Source: Bacteroidia bacterium (lineage in GTDB: Bacteria > Bacteroidota > Bacteroidia > AKYH767-A > OLB10). Taken from it: a DNA stretch of 47,095 bases. The notes under the pieces were generated by a model. It did not search any database, was not told the DNA's origin, and worked only from the letters and a program-made list of their open reading frames with translations. The translations under genes were made by a program, and so were the position numbers. Where the stretch lies: positions 1-47,095 of the forward strand of contig JABDLV010000213.1 in the NCBI GenBank assembly GCA_013001815.1. The letters run 5' to 3'. Shown in pieces: positions 10,201-25,200 of the stretch (position 1 is the stretch's first letter; every line of letters starts with the position of its first letter).

Positions 10201-13200
10201 TGTAGCAGGAGGTGGCTATACAGTTACGGTAACGGATGCAAATGGATGTATTGATTCAACAACTATTACAATAGCAGAACCACCAGCAATTGTTGCAAGT
10301 GAAACTATAACGAATGTTTCTTGCAATGGTTTAGCTGATGGAAGTATAGATTTAAATCCTTCTGGCGGTACTCCAACATTTTCTTTTTTATGGTCAACAA
10401 CTGAAACTACTGAAGACATAAGTGGATTAACTGCTGGTACATACACAGTAACTATAACAGATGCAATTCCATGTACTGCTACATTTACATTTAATGTAAT
10501 CGAGCCGGCAGCAATTGTAATTGATACAGTTTCTACTACCGCTAATTTGTGTAACGGAGATTCAATTGGTGCAATAGATATAATTGTAACAGGTGGAACC
10601 CCTGGCGTTACTGTAACAGAACCAATAATTTCAGAATATATTGAAGGCTCTGGTAATAATAAGTGTTTAGAGATTTACAATGGTACCTCTTCAGATATGG
10701 ATATGTCTGATTACAGATTATCGCGATTTACAAATGCCGCCACAACTGCTTCAGCAACTTTTGATTTGTCTGGGATTGTGAGTTCAGGTGATGTATTAGT
10801 AATTTGTAATGGAGGATCCGATACTGTTTTTACAAATAATGCCGACATAATAGATGGCTTTATCAATCATAATGGGGATGACAGATACTTATTGACAAAA
10901 ATAAGTACAGGGGATACTATAGATGTTTTTGGAAAATTAGATTGTGATCCAGGATCAGCATTTAGTGCTGCTGGAAATGGTACGCAGAACAATACATTAA
11001 TTAGAAATTCAAATGTTCAGGTTGGGGTAACGTCAAATCCAGCAGGTGCATGTAATTCCGGTAGTTTTGCAACTCTTGGTTCAGAATGGACATCATTAGG
11101 AATTGACAATGCAAGTAACTTAGGTATGCATTCCGGCCCTCCTTCAACTCCTTATGGGTATTCTTGGTCTAACGGATCAACAGATGAAGACCAAACTGAA
11201 TTGTTGGCCGGAACTTATACTGTAATTGCAACGGATATTGCCGGTTGTACACAAACGGCTGAAATTAATATTACGGAACCGAATGGTTTAACAGTGCAAT
11301 GTGTGGTTGGAGTAAATGGAAATATAAACTGTAATGGCGGAAACGATGGTGCAATATCATCTATTAATCAAGGAGGTACTATCCCATATTCTTATCAATG
11401 GAAAGATTCAAATGGATTACCTATCGGTTCTAATTTGCCAATTATAAGTAGTCTTACTGCCGGCACATATACTTTAGTAGTAACAGATGCAAATGGTTGT
11501 ATGGATAGTTGCACAACAACTTTAACTGAACCAGCAGCATTATCATTAACCCTTAATGCAACTAATATTTCTTGTTTTGGTGCTAATGATGGACAAATAA
11601 CTTCAACCGTTGCAGGTGGAACACCAACATATTTCTATTCTTGGTCTAACTCATCATCGGATGCCAATTTAAGTAATTTGCTTGCAAACACATTTACACT
11701 GGTAGTTACAGATGATAATAGTTGTACAATTTCAGCCAGTGAGAGTATACTTGAGCCAGCAGCAATAATTGCAACAGCAGCAAACAACGGTCCTGTATGT
11801 ACAGGTGAAACTTTGAACTTATCAGTTACGCCAAGTGCTTCTTCATTCAGTTGGAGTGGACCTTCATCATTTAGTTCAACAATGCAAAATCCAAGTTTTG
11901 TAGCAACAACCATATCAGAAAGTGGAGACTATATAGTAGTAATAACAGATGGTAGTGGGTGTACTGCCAGTGATACAACAAATGTTATTGTACTTGCTTC
12001 ACCGGAATTGGCTCCTGTAGCTGCTCAAATGAATAGTTGCCCTGCTACTTTTGTTGATTTAACAGCGATATCAATAGTGGATAATAATGCAACAGCTGGT
12101 AGTTTAAGTTATTTTACTGACGCTGCACTTACTATTCCTTTAACAACTCCGGGCAATGTAACAACTTCAGGAGTTTATTATATTCAAAAAACAACAACAT
12201 CAATGCCTTCTTGTTCTGATGCAGTTTCTGTTACTGTAACAATACAAACATGTGCATGTATTCCTCCTTCATTATCAGAAACAAATGTTGCAGTATCATG
12301 TAATGGAGGTATGGATGGGTCTATAGATTTAACAGTAAATACTGGAACAGCTCCATATACATATATGTGGAGTAATAATGAAACAACGGAAGATATTAGT
12401 GGATTAGCAGCAGGTACCTATACGGTTACTGTAATGGATGCACAACCATGTACTGCAGTATTGGTGGTTCAAATTACTGAGCCATTAGCTATAGTTGCAA
12501 CATGTTCGAATGATGGTAATGTGTCTTGTAGCGGAGGAAGTGACGGAGCTGCAAGTGTTAGTGCAAGTGGTGGAACACCTTCAAGCACAGGATTTACTTA
12601 TGCATGGAGCAATGGTGCAAGTACTGCATCAGTTAGTGGATTAACAGCAGGTACACATTCCGTTATTGTAACTGATAGTTTAAACTGTTCAGATACTTGC
12701 GAAGTAATGATTACAGAGCCAAGTGCAGTAACAGCAAGTTGTAATAATGATGGCAACGTAAGTTGTAATGGAGGAGGTGATGGAAGCGCTTCTGTAACTG
12801 CAGGAGGTGGGACAGGTCCTTATACTTATTTATGGAGTACAAATGATACGACTCCTTCTATTAGCGGATTATCTGCAAATACATACACAGTAACTGTTAC
12901 CGATGCAAATAATTGTTCTATGAGTTGTACTGTAAGTATATCTGAGCCGGCTCAAATATCCATCACAACTTCGTTAGTAACAAATGCATCTTGTAATGGA
13001 GTTATGGATGGTGCAATTGATATAGCTATAGGAGGTGGAACACCGGGATATACATATGCTTGGTCAAATGGTGCAAGCATTGAAGACATTAGTGCGTTAA
13101 GTGCGGGAGACTATGTAGTAACCGTTACTGATATGAATTTCTGCGTAGCAACTAGTGATACAATCACTGTTACTGAACCCGATTCATTTTCATTTAATTC

Positions 13201-16200
13201 TATCGTTGCAAATATTTCATGTTCAGGTGCAGCAGATGGATCAATAATATTTAATTTAATGGGAGGTACCCCGGCTTACAGTTACAATTGGTCTGATGGA
13301 AGTACTACTAAAGATGTTTCCGGATTATCGGCTGGTGCAATTTCTGTAATATGGGGTGATGCAAATGGTTGTATGGATTCTACATCGTTTGTTATAGTTG
13401 AGCCGGATCCAATTTCTTCAAATCCAACAGCTGTTGATCCAACATGTTTTGGCGGATCAAATGGATATATAGACTTAAATCCTTCTGGTGGAACTGCTCC
13501 TTACACATTTGCATGGTCTGATGGTTCTACTAATGAAGAAATAGGAAACTTAAGTTCAGGGTTTTTATATGGAAAAGTATTTGACGCCAACGGTTGTGAA
13601 GATTCTACAGGATTTACATTAATTGATCCAGCGGTATTAAGTTTTGCTGCGTCTGTAACAAATGTTGCTTGTAATGGCGATTCAACAGGCGCAATAGATA
13701 TTACATCAAATAATGGAGGAACACCATTTACGGCTCCTGCAGATATATTTATCTCTGAATATATAGAAGGTTCTAGTAATAGTAAGGCAATTGAATTATA
13801 TAATCCGACTGCTTCTCCAGTTGATTTATCTGATTATACAATAACCTTAAGTGTTAACGGTGGAACAGTTACCAATACATTTAATCCGATGGGAATTTTA
13901 AATTCCGGAAGTGTATTTATATTCTCGCCAAATAATGCAGATGCAGCCATTTTGGCTGTTGCAGATACAGTATTTCCATTCCCAAGTGTTGCACACTTCA
14001 ATGGGGATGATGCTTTAATTATTGAAAACACATCAACAAATACAATCGTAGATATTTTTGGTAATGTAGGATGTGATCCTGGTTCGCAATGGCAAATAGG
14101 TTCTGTTGAAACACAAAATCAAACCTTAATCAGAAAAGCATTTGTACAAAATGGTATAAGTGTAGATCCATTTAACTCACCATGTGATTTTCCATCATTA
14201 GAATTTGAATGGGAAGAATTACCAATAAATGATTTCAGCAACTTAGGAACACATACAATAGATCCTTTGCAATCTTATATATATAGTTGGTCTACCGGAA
14301 GTACTAACGAAGATGTTTCTGGCTTAGCAGCCGGTGTTTATACATTAAGTGCATTTGATGCAAATGGATGTTTATCTACTACAAGCTTAACAGTAAATGA
14401 ACCATCAGCTATCGTATTTGGTTTAATCGATGTTGATTGTACTATGGGTGCAGGTTCGGCTACAGTAACTGTGCAAGTAACTAATCCTTCAGGAAATGGA
14501 TTAGCTTATCAATTGTTACCTGGTGGTATCTTCCAGACATCTAACATATTTACTGGTGTTGCAAATGGTACATATACGGTTGGCGTAATGGATACAGTTT
14601 TAGGATGCTCTGCAATTTCTTCTAGTGTATTAGTGAATTGTAGTAGTATAGATTCTTGTTTGATTGATTCTATTGCACCTGTTGTAATTTGTCCGTCAAA
14701 TGCAATTATAGATTGCAATGCGCCTGCTGCTTATACCGATATTAACATGTTCTTATCTGGTGGCGGTCAAATCATAGAATTATGCAATATTGATTCTTCC
14801 ATGTACGCAACTAGTGATTCTATTGTAGGCATATGTCCTCAATTAATTTATAGAACTTATTCTATTGCTGATGTTGCAGGAAATTCAGGATCTTGTACTC
14901 AGTTAATTACGGTTCAAGATACAGCCAAACCGGTACTTACTATTCCGGGGGATGTAGCCATAAACTGCGATGATGATTCTAGTCCAGCCGGTACAGGTAT
15001 GGCAACAGCTACTGACAATTGCGGGGCTGTAGTTACATTTAGTGATGCGGTTGTGGCCGGTACATGTCCAATTATTGAAGTAATTACCAGAACTTGGACT
15101 GCTACAGATTCATGTAATAATACTGCAAGTGCAGTTCAAACAATAACAGTAAAAGACACATTACCACCTACACCAGTTTGTATGGTATTAGATGTTACAT
15201 TGGATGCTAGTGGTACAGCAACAATTACTCCGGCAGATATTGACGGAGGTAGTTCTAATTCATGTGGTGGTGCTGCTAGTTTATCTTTAAGTAAATCAAG
15301 CTTTACATGTGCTGATGTTGGGAATAATACAGTTGTGTTAATTGTGACCGATGCTTGTGGAAATATAGATTCTTGCGCTGCTAATGTGGTAGTAAAAGAT
15401 AATATTAGTCCGGTTGCTAATTGTCAAGATATAACAGTATACATTGACAGTATATGTAATGCAACAATTTCAGCCAGCGATGTAAACAATAACTCATCTG
15501 ATGCATGTGGAATTGACACCATGTTCTTAGATAATACAATGTTTGGTTCTGCAAACATTGGTACAGGTGACACAATACTGGTTGATGATGTATTTGCATA
15601 TACCAGTTTTGAAGAGCCATTTGCCGGAAATCAATATGCAGACACCGGTGATGCAGCAGTGGATCATCCACTAGTAAATAATGCCGGTCAATCTTATGTT
15701 AATTATACAAGTGTTGGAGGTGAGTTAGGATTCAGTTCCTATTACTTTAGTACTGGAAGTTCTGGATTAACAGATGGTGATTTTGTTGGAGGAACAACAT
15801 TTACAGGTGCTGTAGGTTCATTTACAGATGGCATTCAAGGATTCCAAATGAGTGATACAGATGGTGAAATGGAAACCTCATTGGATATAGTGAATGTAGC
15901 TGGATTAGATAGTGCTGAAGTTTCCATTGATTTATTTGTGGCAGCTACTGGTTGGGAAACCTCAGATGCATTAAGAATTTATGTTGTATTTGAAGATGCA
16001 ACGGAGTTAGATCTTATAAATACCACTGGTGTAGATATTGATGGTTTGGGAATAGAAGGTTCTTGGATGACATTGACCGGTGATTTAAGCGGACACACTA
16101 CTGCTGAATTAAGAGTTTCATTAATAGCAAATGCCGGTAACGAAGCAATTTATGTAGATAACGTTAGATTTAGCAGCCAAGTTGAATCAACTACAAATGT

Positions 16201-19200
16201 TGTAACATTAACCGTTGTAGATAATAGTGGTAACTCATCTACTTGCACTGCTTTAGTAACAGTATTAGATACTATTGCCCCTGTCGCTCCAGCAGCACCC
16301 GCAAATATAACTGTTGCCTGTGCTACTGATATTCCTGCACCAGTTGATTTAACTGCTACAGATGCTTGCGATGGCGCAATAACTTCTAGTCCAAGTGGTA
16401 TGATGATACCTGGTACTTGTTCAAATCAATTTACAATGATTAGAACATGGACGTTTACAGATAATAGTAGTAATTCAAGTTCAGTATCACAAACTATTAT
16501 AGTAAATGATAGTATTGCCCCTGTGGCAGCGGCTCCTGCTGATATAACGGTAGCCTGTGTTTCTGATATTCCGGCACCTACTACTTTAACAGCTTTAGAT
16601 AATTGCGGAGATTCATTCACTGTTAGTCCAACTGGAATGATATTACCTTACACCGGATGTTCTAATCAGATGACAATGGTAAGAACTTGGACATTTGCAG
16701 ATTCTTGTGGTAATTCTGCTTCAGTATCACAAAACATAATTGTTAATGATAGTATCGCACCAACTCCACCGGCAGCTCCGGTTGGAAAAGACTTTGAGTG
16801 TGCTAGTGATATACCTAACCCTATGATGTTAACTGCTGTTGATAATTGTGGTGATTCAATTACAGTTATGCCAACAGATTCAACAATAACTGGTTCTTGT
16901 CCACATGACTTTACGTTAATAAGAACATGGACATTTACAGATTCATGCGGAAATTCTAGCAGTGTTTCACAAACATTCAATGTAAATGATACAATCGATC
17001 CTGTAGTTGCATTACATGATACTTCATTAGTAATTGGTGCCAGTGGCTCTGTTAGTATTGCAAGTTCATTATTAGATGCGGGTACAACAGATAATTGTAC
17101 TACTGGAAGCTTATTACCTCCATTTACAATTACTCCTGCTACCTTAACATTTACTTGTGCAAATGTAGGAGAGAATAAAGTTGGAATAACATTTACAGAT
17201 GAATGTGGTAATTCTGCTTCAGATACTGCAACCATAACTATTTTATCTGATATGATGGCTAGTGTTAATCCGAATCCTGCAAACACATGTGAGGGTACTC
17301 CGGTTCAATTGAATGGTAATCCTTCAGGTGGATCAGGAACATATACACATACATGGACAGGTGATGTTGTACAATTAGATGCGACTAATATTGAAAACCC
17401 AACATTTGCGGCAACGAGTAGCGGTGCATTTAATTTAACTTATTCTGCTACTGATGCAAATGGATGTTCTGTTTCAGACTCAGTTGTAGTTTCAGTAAAT
17501 GCATTGCCATTAGTTGTTTGTACTCAAGACAGCGTTGATTGTTTTGGTGGCAGCACGGGAAGTGCAACTGTAGCTGTTAGTGGAGGCTCTGCTCCATATT
17601 CCTATTCTTGGAGCCCTGGTGGTGCAACTGCAGAAACAGCAACTAATTTATCAGCAGGAACATATACGGCTGTGGTTACAGATGCGTTGGGATGCTCAGC
17701 AAGTTGTACGGTTACTGTTTTAGAGCCTAATCAAATGTTGGCTTTTGCTGCTATTGAAGACAGCATTACATGCTTTGGAGCTGATGATGGAGTGTTGGCT
17801 GCGACAGCATTTGGAGGAAATGGAAATTATGTATACACGTGGGTTTTAAATGGAACAGATACTATTGCTGTTGGCGATACGGTGAATAATATGCCTACAG
17901 GTACTTATACAGTTTATGTATCTGATGGTAATGGTTGTTCAACAATAACTGGAGTATTCTTACCAGAACCTCCTCAAATTATTGTTACAGAAACACATGT
18001 TAATGTTTTATGTTTTGGAGAATCTACCGGTTCAATAGACTTAACGGTTTCTGGTGGTACTGCTCCTTATACTTATATATGGAGTAATAATGCAACAAGC
18101 GAAGATATTTCTAGTTTAGTTGCAGGACCTTATACGGTAACGGTTACAGATAATAGAGGATGTACTGTTGAAATGCAGATTATCATTTCTGAGAATCCTC
18201 CAATTGTAGCTGGTACTTCTCAGTCAAACGTTCTATGTCATGGAAGTAATGATGGTACTGCCACAGTATTTGTTTCTGGGGGTGTAGGACCATACACGTA
18301 TTCTTGGAATTCAACTCCGGTTCAAACGACTCAAACGGCATTTAGTTTAATGGCTGGAAATTATCAAGTAACAATTACTGATGCAGTAGGTTGTACAAAA
18401 GTGAAATCGTTCGATATTTTAGAGCCTGCACTTTTAGATGCTTCTGCAAGCGTAACAAATGTTTCTTGTAATGGAGCTAACGATGGTACTGCAACTATAA
18501 CTCAAATAATAGGAGGTATTCCACCATATCTTGTGATTTGGAATCCTTTGTCAAATCCTGATACAGCTAATTCAATAAGTGGATTAGCACCGGGAACTTA
18601 TACAGCTCAAGTTTCTGATTCAAACTGGTGTGTAACGAATGTGGTAGTTACTATAACACAACCCCAGCAATTATTCTGTCAGATGATAACAAGTCCGATA
18701 ACTTGTCCTGGTGGAAATGATGGTAAACTTACAGCGGTTATTTCAGGTGGTACAGCACCATATACTTATGTATGGAGCAATGGTGCAACAGATGCCGTTA
18801 ATACCGGATTAACTGCTGGTACTTATACTGTAACAGTTACAGATGACAATGGTTGTAGCACGGTATGTAGTGGAACAATAATTGAACCTCAAGCATTAAG
18901 CTATAATATATTTGTTCAAGATGTAAATTGTGCAGGTGCTAACGATGGTAAAATTATTGTAAATGTAGCTGGTGGAGGTACACCACCATACAGTTATACC
19001 TGGAATACAGTTCCAACACAAACTACTAGTGTTGCATCAAATCTTGGCCCTGGAATGTATACGCTAATCATAACAGATGCTGCAGGATGTATTACTACAA
19101 TTACTGAAACCGTTAATGAAAATCCTGCTATTGTTGTGTCAGAAACTTTAACGAATGTAACTTGTAATGGCGGAAATGATGGTGAAATAAATTTAGCAAT

Positions 19201-22200
19201 TAGTGGTGGTGTAATGCCATATACAATATTATGGAGTAATGGTAATACCACAATGAACAATAGCGGACTATCTGCAGGTACTTACGCAGTAACTATTACA
19301 GATAGCGTAGGCTGTGTTTATACTAATTCTTATGTAATTAATGAACCTGGTCCAATTGTATTATCAGCTGTAATAACGAATGCATCATGTAATGCATCAT
19401 CAACAGGTTCAATAACTGTAACACCAAGCGGTGGTAATGGTGGACCATATACATATTTGTGGAGTGATGGTCAAACAACAATGACTGCACAATCATTACC
19501 TGCGGGAACGTATAATGTTACAGTAACGGGCTCTGGAAACTGTACAGCATTTGCAATTTATACAATTACAGAACCATTATTGTTAGAAATGACTGCCAAT
19601 GTTACTAATGTAACGTGTGCAGGCGGAAGTGATGGTAGCGCAACAGCAATGCCTACGGGTGGAACCGCTCCTTACTCATACTTATGGAGTAATGGTCAAT
19701 TGACTCAAACGGCAAACGGATTAGTTGCTGGTCCTTATACAGTACAAATTACTGATGCAAATGGTTGTGTTAAAATTGGAAATATTACCATAACAGAACC
19801 GGATTCATTGTCATGTACTTCTACAATTACTGCAATTCCTTGTAATGGTCAAACTACTGGTGCAATTACTGTGAATCCAATTGGAGGTACTGCACCTTAT
19901 ACTTATGTATGGAGTACAACCCCAGTTCAGACAACATCTACTGCTAGCGGATTACCTGCAGGAAATTATACAGTTACAATTACAGATAATAATGGTTGTA
20001 CAATAATTAAATCATTTACCCTTGCTCAGCCTGGTGCGCTTACATTAACTACAAGTAAGCATAATGTAAGTTGTAAGGGTGGTATGGATGGAACTGCTTC
20101 TGTTGCTGTAAGTGGTGGTACTGGACCATATACTTATGCATGGAGCACTTCTCCAATTCAAACTACCAGTTATGTTACAGGTTTGACCTCAGGTTTTTAT
20201 ACTGTAACCGTAACAGATGCTGGTGGATGTACGGCTATTTCAACAGTGAATATTAGACAGCCATCTGAATTAATTGCATTATACATTCCAAGTAATCCAA
20301 CATGTAATGGTGCAATGGACGGTTCAATTAATCTATTAGTAGCAGGTGGAACTGCACCATATACATTCTTATGGTCCGATGGCTCAACAGGTGAAGATTT
20401 ATTTAATGTAGGAGCTGGTATATATTATGTTTCTGTTGTTGATAATAACGGATGTGCTATGATTGCAATAATATACTTAACAGCACCTAGCGGATTGAAT
20501 GTTAGCGCATCTATTATGGATGTAAGTTGTGCTGGAGGTAATGATGGAGGTGCAACTGTATTTGCAACAGGTGGAATGGCACCATATAGTTATTTGTGGA
20601 GCAATGGGCAGGTTGGTCCGGCACTTACAAATGTAATAGCAGGTTCATATGATGTGACTGTTACTGATGTGAACGGATGTTCTATAATGAGTAATGTTAC
20701 GGTTAATGAATCTAATCCTATGAGTTGCAGTATTTCAGTGCTCGATAGTATTTTATGTTACGGAAATACAAATGGTAAATTACAGGTTAATGTAACTGGG
20801 GGCACAGCACCTTATACATATACTTGGAGCACAAACCCAATTCAAAATACTGCAATTGTTAATAATTTAGGTGCTGGCATGTATTCAGTTATTGTAACTG
20901 ATGCTAATGGATGTACAACAATATGTTCTGTTACCTTAACAGAACCTGCTCCTTTAACTTGTGTTGATTCAACAACTCCAATTGCTTGTCATAATGATAG
21001 CACAGGTACAGCTACGGTTACTGCTAGCGGTGGAATTGCTCCATACACATATTTATGGAGTACGAACCCTGTTCAAACAGCTGCTACAGCTATAGGATTA
21101 TCGGCTGGAAATTATACCGCGTTAATTACCGATGCAAATGGGTGTACTGTTTCTAAAACAATTACTATTGTCAACCCACCTGCATTGCAAACTTCGGTTT
21201 CGGTTGCAGACGTAACATGTAATGGCCTTTCTGATGGTTCAGCAACTGTTACGACTAGTGGAGGTGCTGCACCATATGCATTTGCGTGGAGTGATGGTCA
21301 ATCTGCAATGACAGCTGTTAATTTAGCTGCAGGAAGCTACAGTGTAACTGTTACAGATGCAAATGGTTGTTCTGTTAATATCACGGGTATCGTTATTTCT
21401 GAGCCAGGTGCTCTGTCGGCAAATCCACTTACTAGTGCAGATGTAACATGTTTCGGATTTGCAGATGGAACTGCATCCATAAGCAATATTTCAGGAGGAA
21501 CTGCTCCTTATGTAGTCATGTGGAACACTTCACCTCAGCAATTTTCATCTTCAGCCGTGAGTTTATCACCTGGGATGTACACCGTGCTGGTAACAGACCA
21601 AAATGGTTGTTCCTACTCAGATAGTATTATGGTTGGCGGTCCTTCAAGCCCACTTGCCATTACAGTTGATAGCTTAATGAATATTCCATGTGTTGGTGGA
21701 TTAGGTTATGCTGCTATAACTGCTGGTGGAGGCACACCTCCTTATATGTATTTATGGAGTAATGGGCAAACAACAGCTACAGCTACTGGATTGAACTCGG
21801 GTTCAAATGTTGTTACTGTTACCGATGCAAATAATTGTGTAGTTTCTGAAACTATAGTGATTACTCAGCCGGGTAATTTAACTGTAAATATAACTGGAAC
21901 AGATGCAATTTGTAGCTCTGATAGCAGCGGAACAGCAACAGCAACCGTAAATGGTGGTACTGCACCATATACTTATGTTTGGTTAGATCTAAATGGTGAC
22001 ACTGCAGGTTTAGGAAATCCAATAACTAACTTGATTGGTGGTGCATATACATTAGTTGTAACAGATATGGGTGGTTGTACAGCAACAGGTCTTATTAATA
22101 TTAATGAACCTACTGCAATATTTAGCTTTACGTCTGGAACGGATGTTACTTGTAATGGAGGTAATGATGGAACGGCAACGGTTCAGGCCCTTGGCGGAAC

Positions 22201-25200
22201 AGGATTGTACAACTATTTATGGAGTGATAGTCAGTCTACACAAATTGCTACTGGATTAACAGCAGGTAGTTACACTGTAATCATAACGGATGTAAATGGA
22301 TGTTCTGCAATAGCCGGACCGGTTATTGTTTCAGAGCCTCTTGCAATTCAATTAGCACTTTTTTCAAATAACCCTAGTTGTTATGCAGGTACTGATGGTT
22401 CAGTTTCTGTTTCACCAATTGGCGGTACAGCTCCGTATAATTATGTATGGAATACTGGTGTTAGTGGTTCAGTCTTAGGTTCTGTTGGTGCAGGAACATA
22501 CACAGTAACTGTTACTGATTATAACGGTTGTACAAATAGTGCTAACGTTACATTAATTGAACCTGATTCATTATCATGTACTTCAGTAGTATTGAATCCA
22601 ACATGTTATGGTGGTAGTAATGGAGGTATAACAATTACTCCAACAGGTGGTACTCCGGGTACAACAGGATATAGCATTAGCTGGAGTACAGTACCGGTTC
22701 AAACGACAGCAACAATTACCGGATTAAATGCCGGACAATATTTTGTAACTATAACAGATTCTTTAGGATGTTCAGTTGTGAAATGTATTAAAGTGATTGA
22801 CCCAGCACCATTAGGCTGTGGAATAAGCATTGACGCTCCAATTCTATGTAATGGAGATTCAACTGGTGTTGTTACAGCGGTAATTTCTGGAGGAGTTGCG
22901 CCTTATTCTTACTTATGGAATACGGGTGATACAACCGCCACTTTGAGCAATTTGTCTGCAGGTTCTTATGATGTTACAATTATAGATGCAAATGGATGTA
23001 TAGCTACTTGTAATGTAATTTTATCTGCACCTAATGCCCTTACAACTAATGCTACATTTACAAATCCATCATGTGGAATTAATAATGGAACAGCTCAAGT
23101 ATCAGTAAGTGGTGGAACTGCACCATACTCATATTTATGGAGTACTGGAGCAAATAGCTCAAGTATTTCTGGGCTGGGAGGCGGATCATATATTGTTACC
23201 GTAATGGATGCGAATAATTGCACAGTAATAGATACAGTTATTCTACTACCGGGTGGTACACTTTCATGTGTTATTGATACAATGATATCTCCTACTTGTG
23301 CTGGATTCTCTGATGGTTCTATAACAGTAGTTGCAAGCGGTGGTGATGGAAATTATACCTATTCTTGGAGTACGCAGCCTACACAAACTACAGCTACGGC
23401 TGTTGGTCTTGCAGCTGGAACATATTTTGTGACTATAACTGATGGACAAGGTTGTTCAACAACTTGCATGGCAATGATTGTAGATCCTGCTCCATTCTCT
23501 TATGTAATTCAACAAGCAGGAAGTGCATGTGCCGGTTCTAATCAAGATGTAACTATTTCCGTTTCTGGTGGAACAGCACCATATTCTTATATGTGGAGCG
23601 ATGGACAAACAACAGCAACAGCAATGGGATTAGCTCCTGGTAATTATGTTGTACAGGTTACTGATGCAAACGGATGTGTATTATCAGTAGTTGTTACGGT
23701 TACTTCAACTCCTCCTATGTCATGTAACACACATTGTACGAATGCAACATGTGGACAGGCAAATGGAACGATAATCGCTAATGTATTTGGTGGAACTGCT
23801 CCTTACTCTTATGTGTGGAGTGATGGACAAACAAATCAAATTGCAACTGGTTTAGCCGGTGGAACCTACTCAGTTATTATTACAGATGCCAATGGATGTA
23901 CTACAGAATGTTATGGAACTGTAGCTGACCCAGGTGGACCAGTTACATTGCCAGTAGTTACAGACGCAACTTGTAATGGCGGAAGTGATGGAAATATCAG
24001 TGTGGCAAATGTTACTGGTGGAGTACCGCCTTATACATTCCAATGGAGTGATGGGCAATCAACGCCTATGGCAACTAATTTAGTGGCGGGTACATACACG
24101 GTAACTATTACAGATGTCGATGGCTGTTCTTATGAAGCCACGGCAACGGTGGATGAGCCTGCTGCAATAGCCTTAGTAACTACATCAAGCAACATTGCGT
24201 GTTATGGATTGGCAAATGGATCTGCAAGTGTTTCTGCTAGTGGTGGCATGTTCCCGTATTTTTACCAATGGTCTAATGGCCAATTGAATAATAGTTTAAC
24301 ATTCTTAGATATTGGAGCTTATACTGTAACAGTAACCGATTTCAATGGTTGTAGTTCAACAGCTAGCGTAACCATAACTCAGCCTGATAGTTTGAGTTGT
24401 ACTTATCAAGTTCTGAGCTCTGACTCTTGTGGAAATCAAAATGGTTCGGCAACTATTATTCCTTCGGGTGGTGCTCAGCCTTATACGTTTGTATGGAGTA
24501 ATGGACAAACAAGTGCAACTGCATCCGGCCTTGTGGGCGGAAGTAACTTTGTTACTATAATTGATGCCAATGGTTGTCAGAAAACAGAATGCGTTAAAAT
24601 TCCAATTATTGCTGGTGTTGATTTCTCAATAATAGCAACAGATAATAGATGTGCAGGTGATAATAATGCTGATATTGATTTAACAATTATATCTGGTGGT
24701 CCGGCAACTTTCTTATGGAGCAATGGAGCAACTACAGAAGATATTAGCAATTTATCTGCAGGTACATATTATGTAACTGTAACGGGTAATGGTTGTTCAA
24801 TAACAAATAGTGTTATAATTACTGACCCAGCACCTATCGTATTATCTACTTCTTCAACGGATGTAGTTTGTGCAGGTGTAAATAATGGTACAGCCAGCGT
24901 TACTGTAAGTGGTGGTACTCCTTCATATTCATTTATGTGGAGCACGAATCCCCCTCAGTTCAATCCTACTGCTACCGGATTAAGTGCAGGAACATATGTA
25001 GTTACTGTTTCAGATCAGTACGGATGTACATCTGCAGCTAGTGCAGTTGTTGGTGGAAGCAGCACGCCATTAAATGTAACAGGAGTAATTTCCAATGTTA
25101 CTTGTAAAGGAGGCAATGATGGAGCAGTAGATATTACTGTAACAGGTGGAACAGCACCTTATTCATATCTGTGGCATGATGGATCTACAATGGAAGATAT

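Larger units (their letters stand above)
8760..14420 (+). repeat. SprB repeat block 1 of the 7,453-residue protein (about 15 units)
   Basis: About 15 SprB units are recognised by GG-T-x-PY...AWSNG...TED-ISGL...AGTYTVTVTD...GC. Many carry the 'TTEDISGL' variant. A PKD/Ig-like module ('SFSWSGPSSFSS', about bases 11,780-11,980) interrupts the run. Three repeats contain large inserted domains, listed separately. Units differ at DNA level, so the array is old. Confidence 0.85.

Noticed and set aside
16666-17286. 206-residue open frame on the - strand opposite the HYR block
   Set aside because: It is antisense to an unbroken giant gene with clear domains, shows no recognisable motif, and results from the T/S/A-rich codon pattern of the coding strand.
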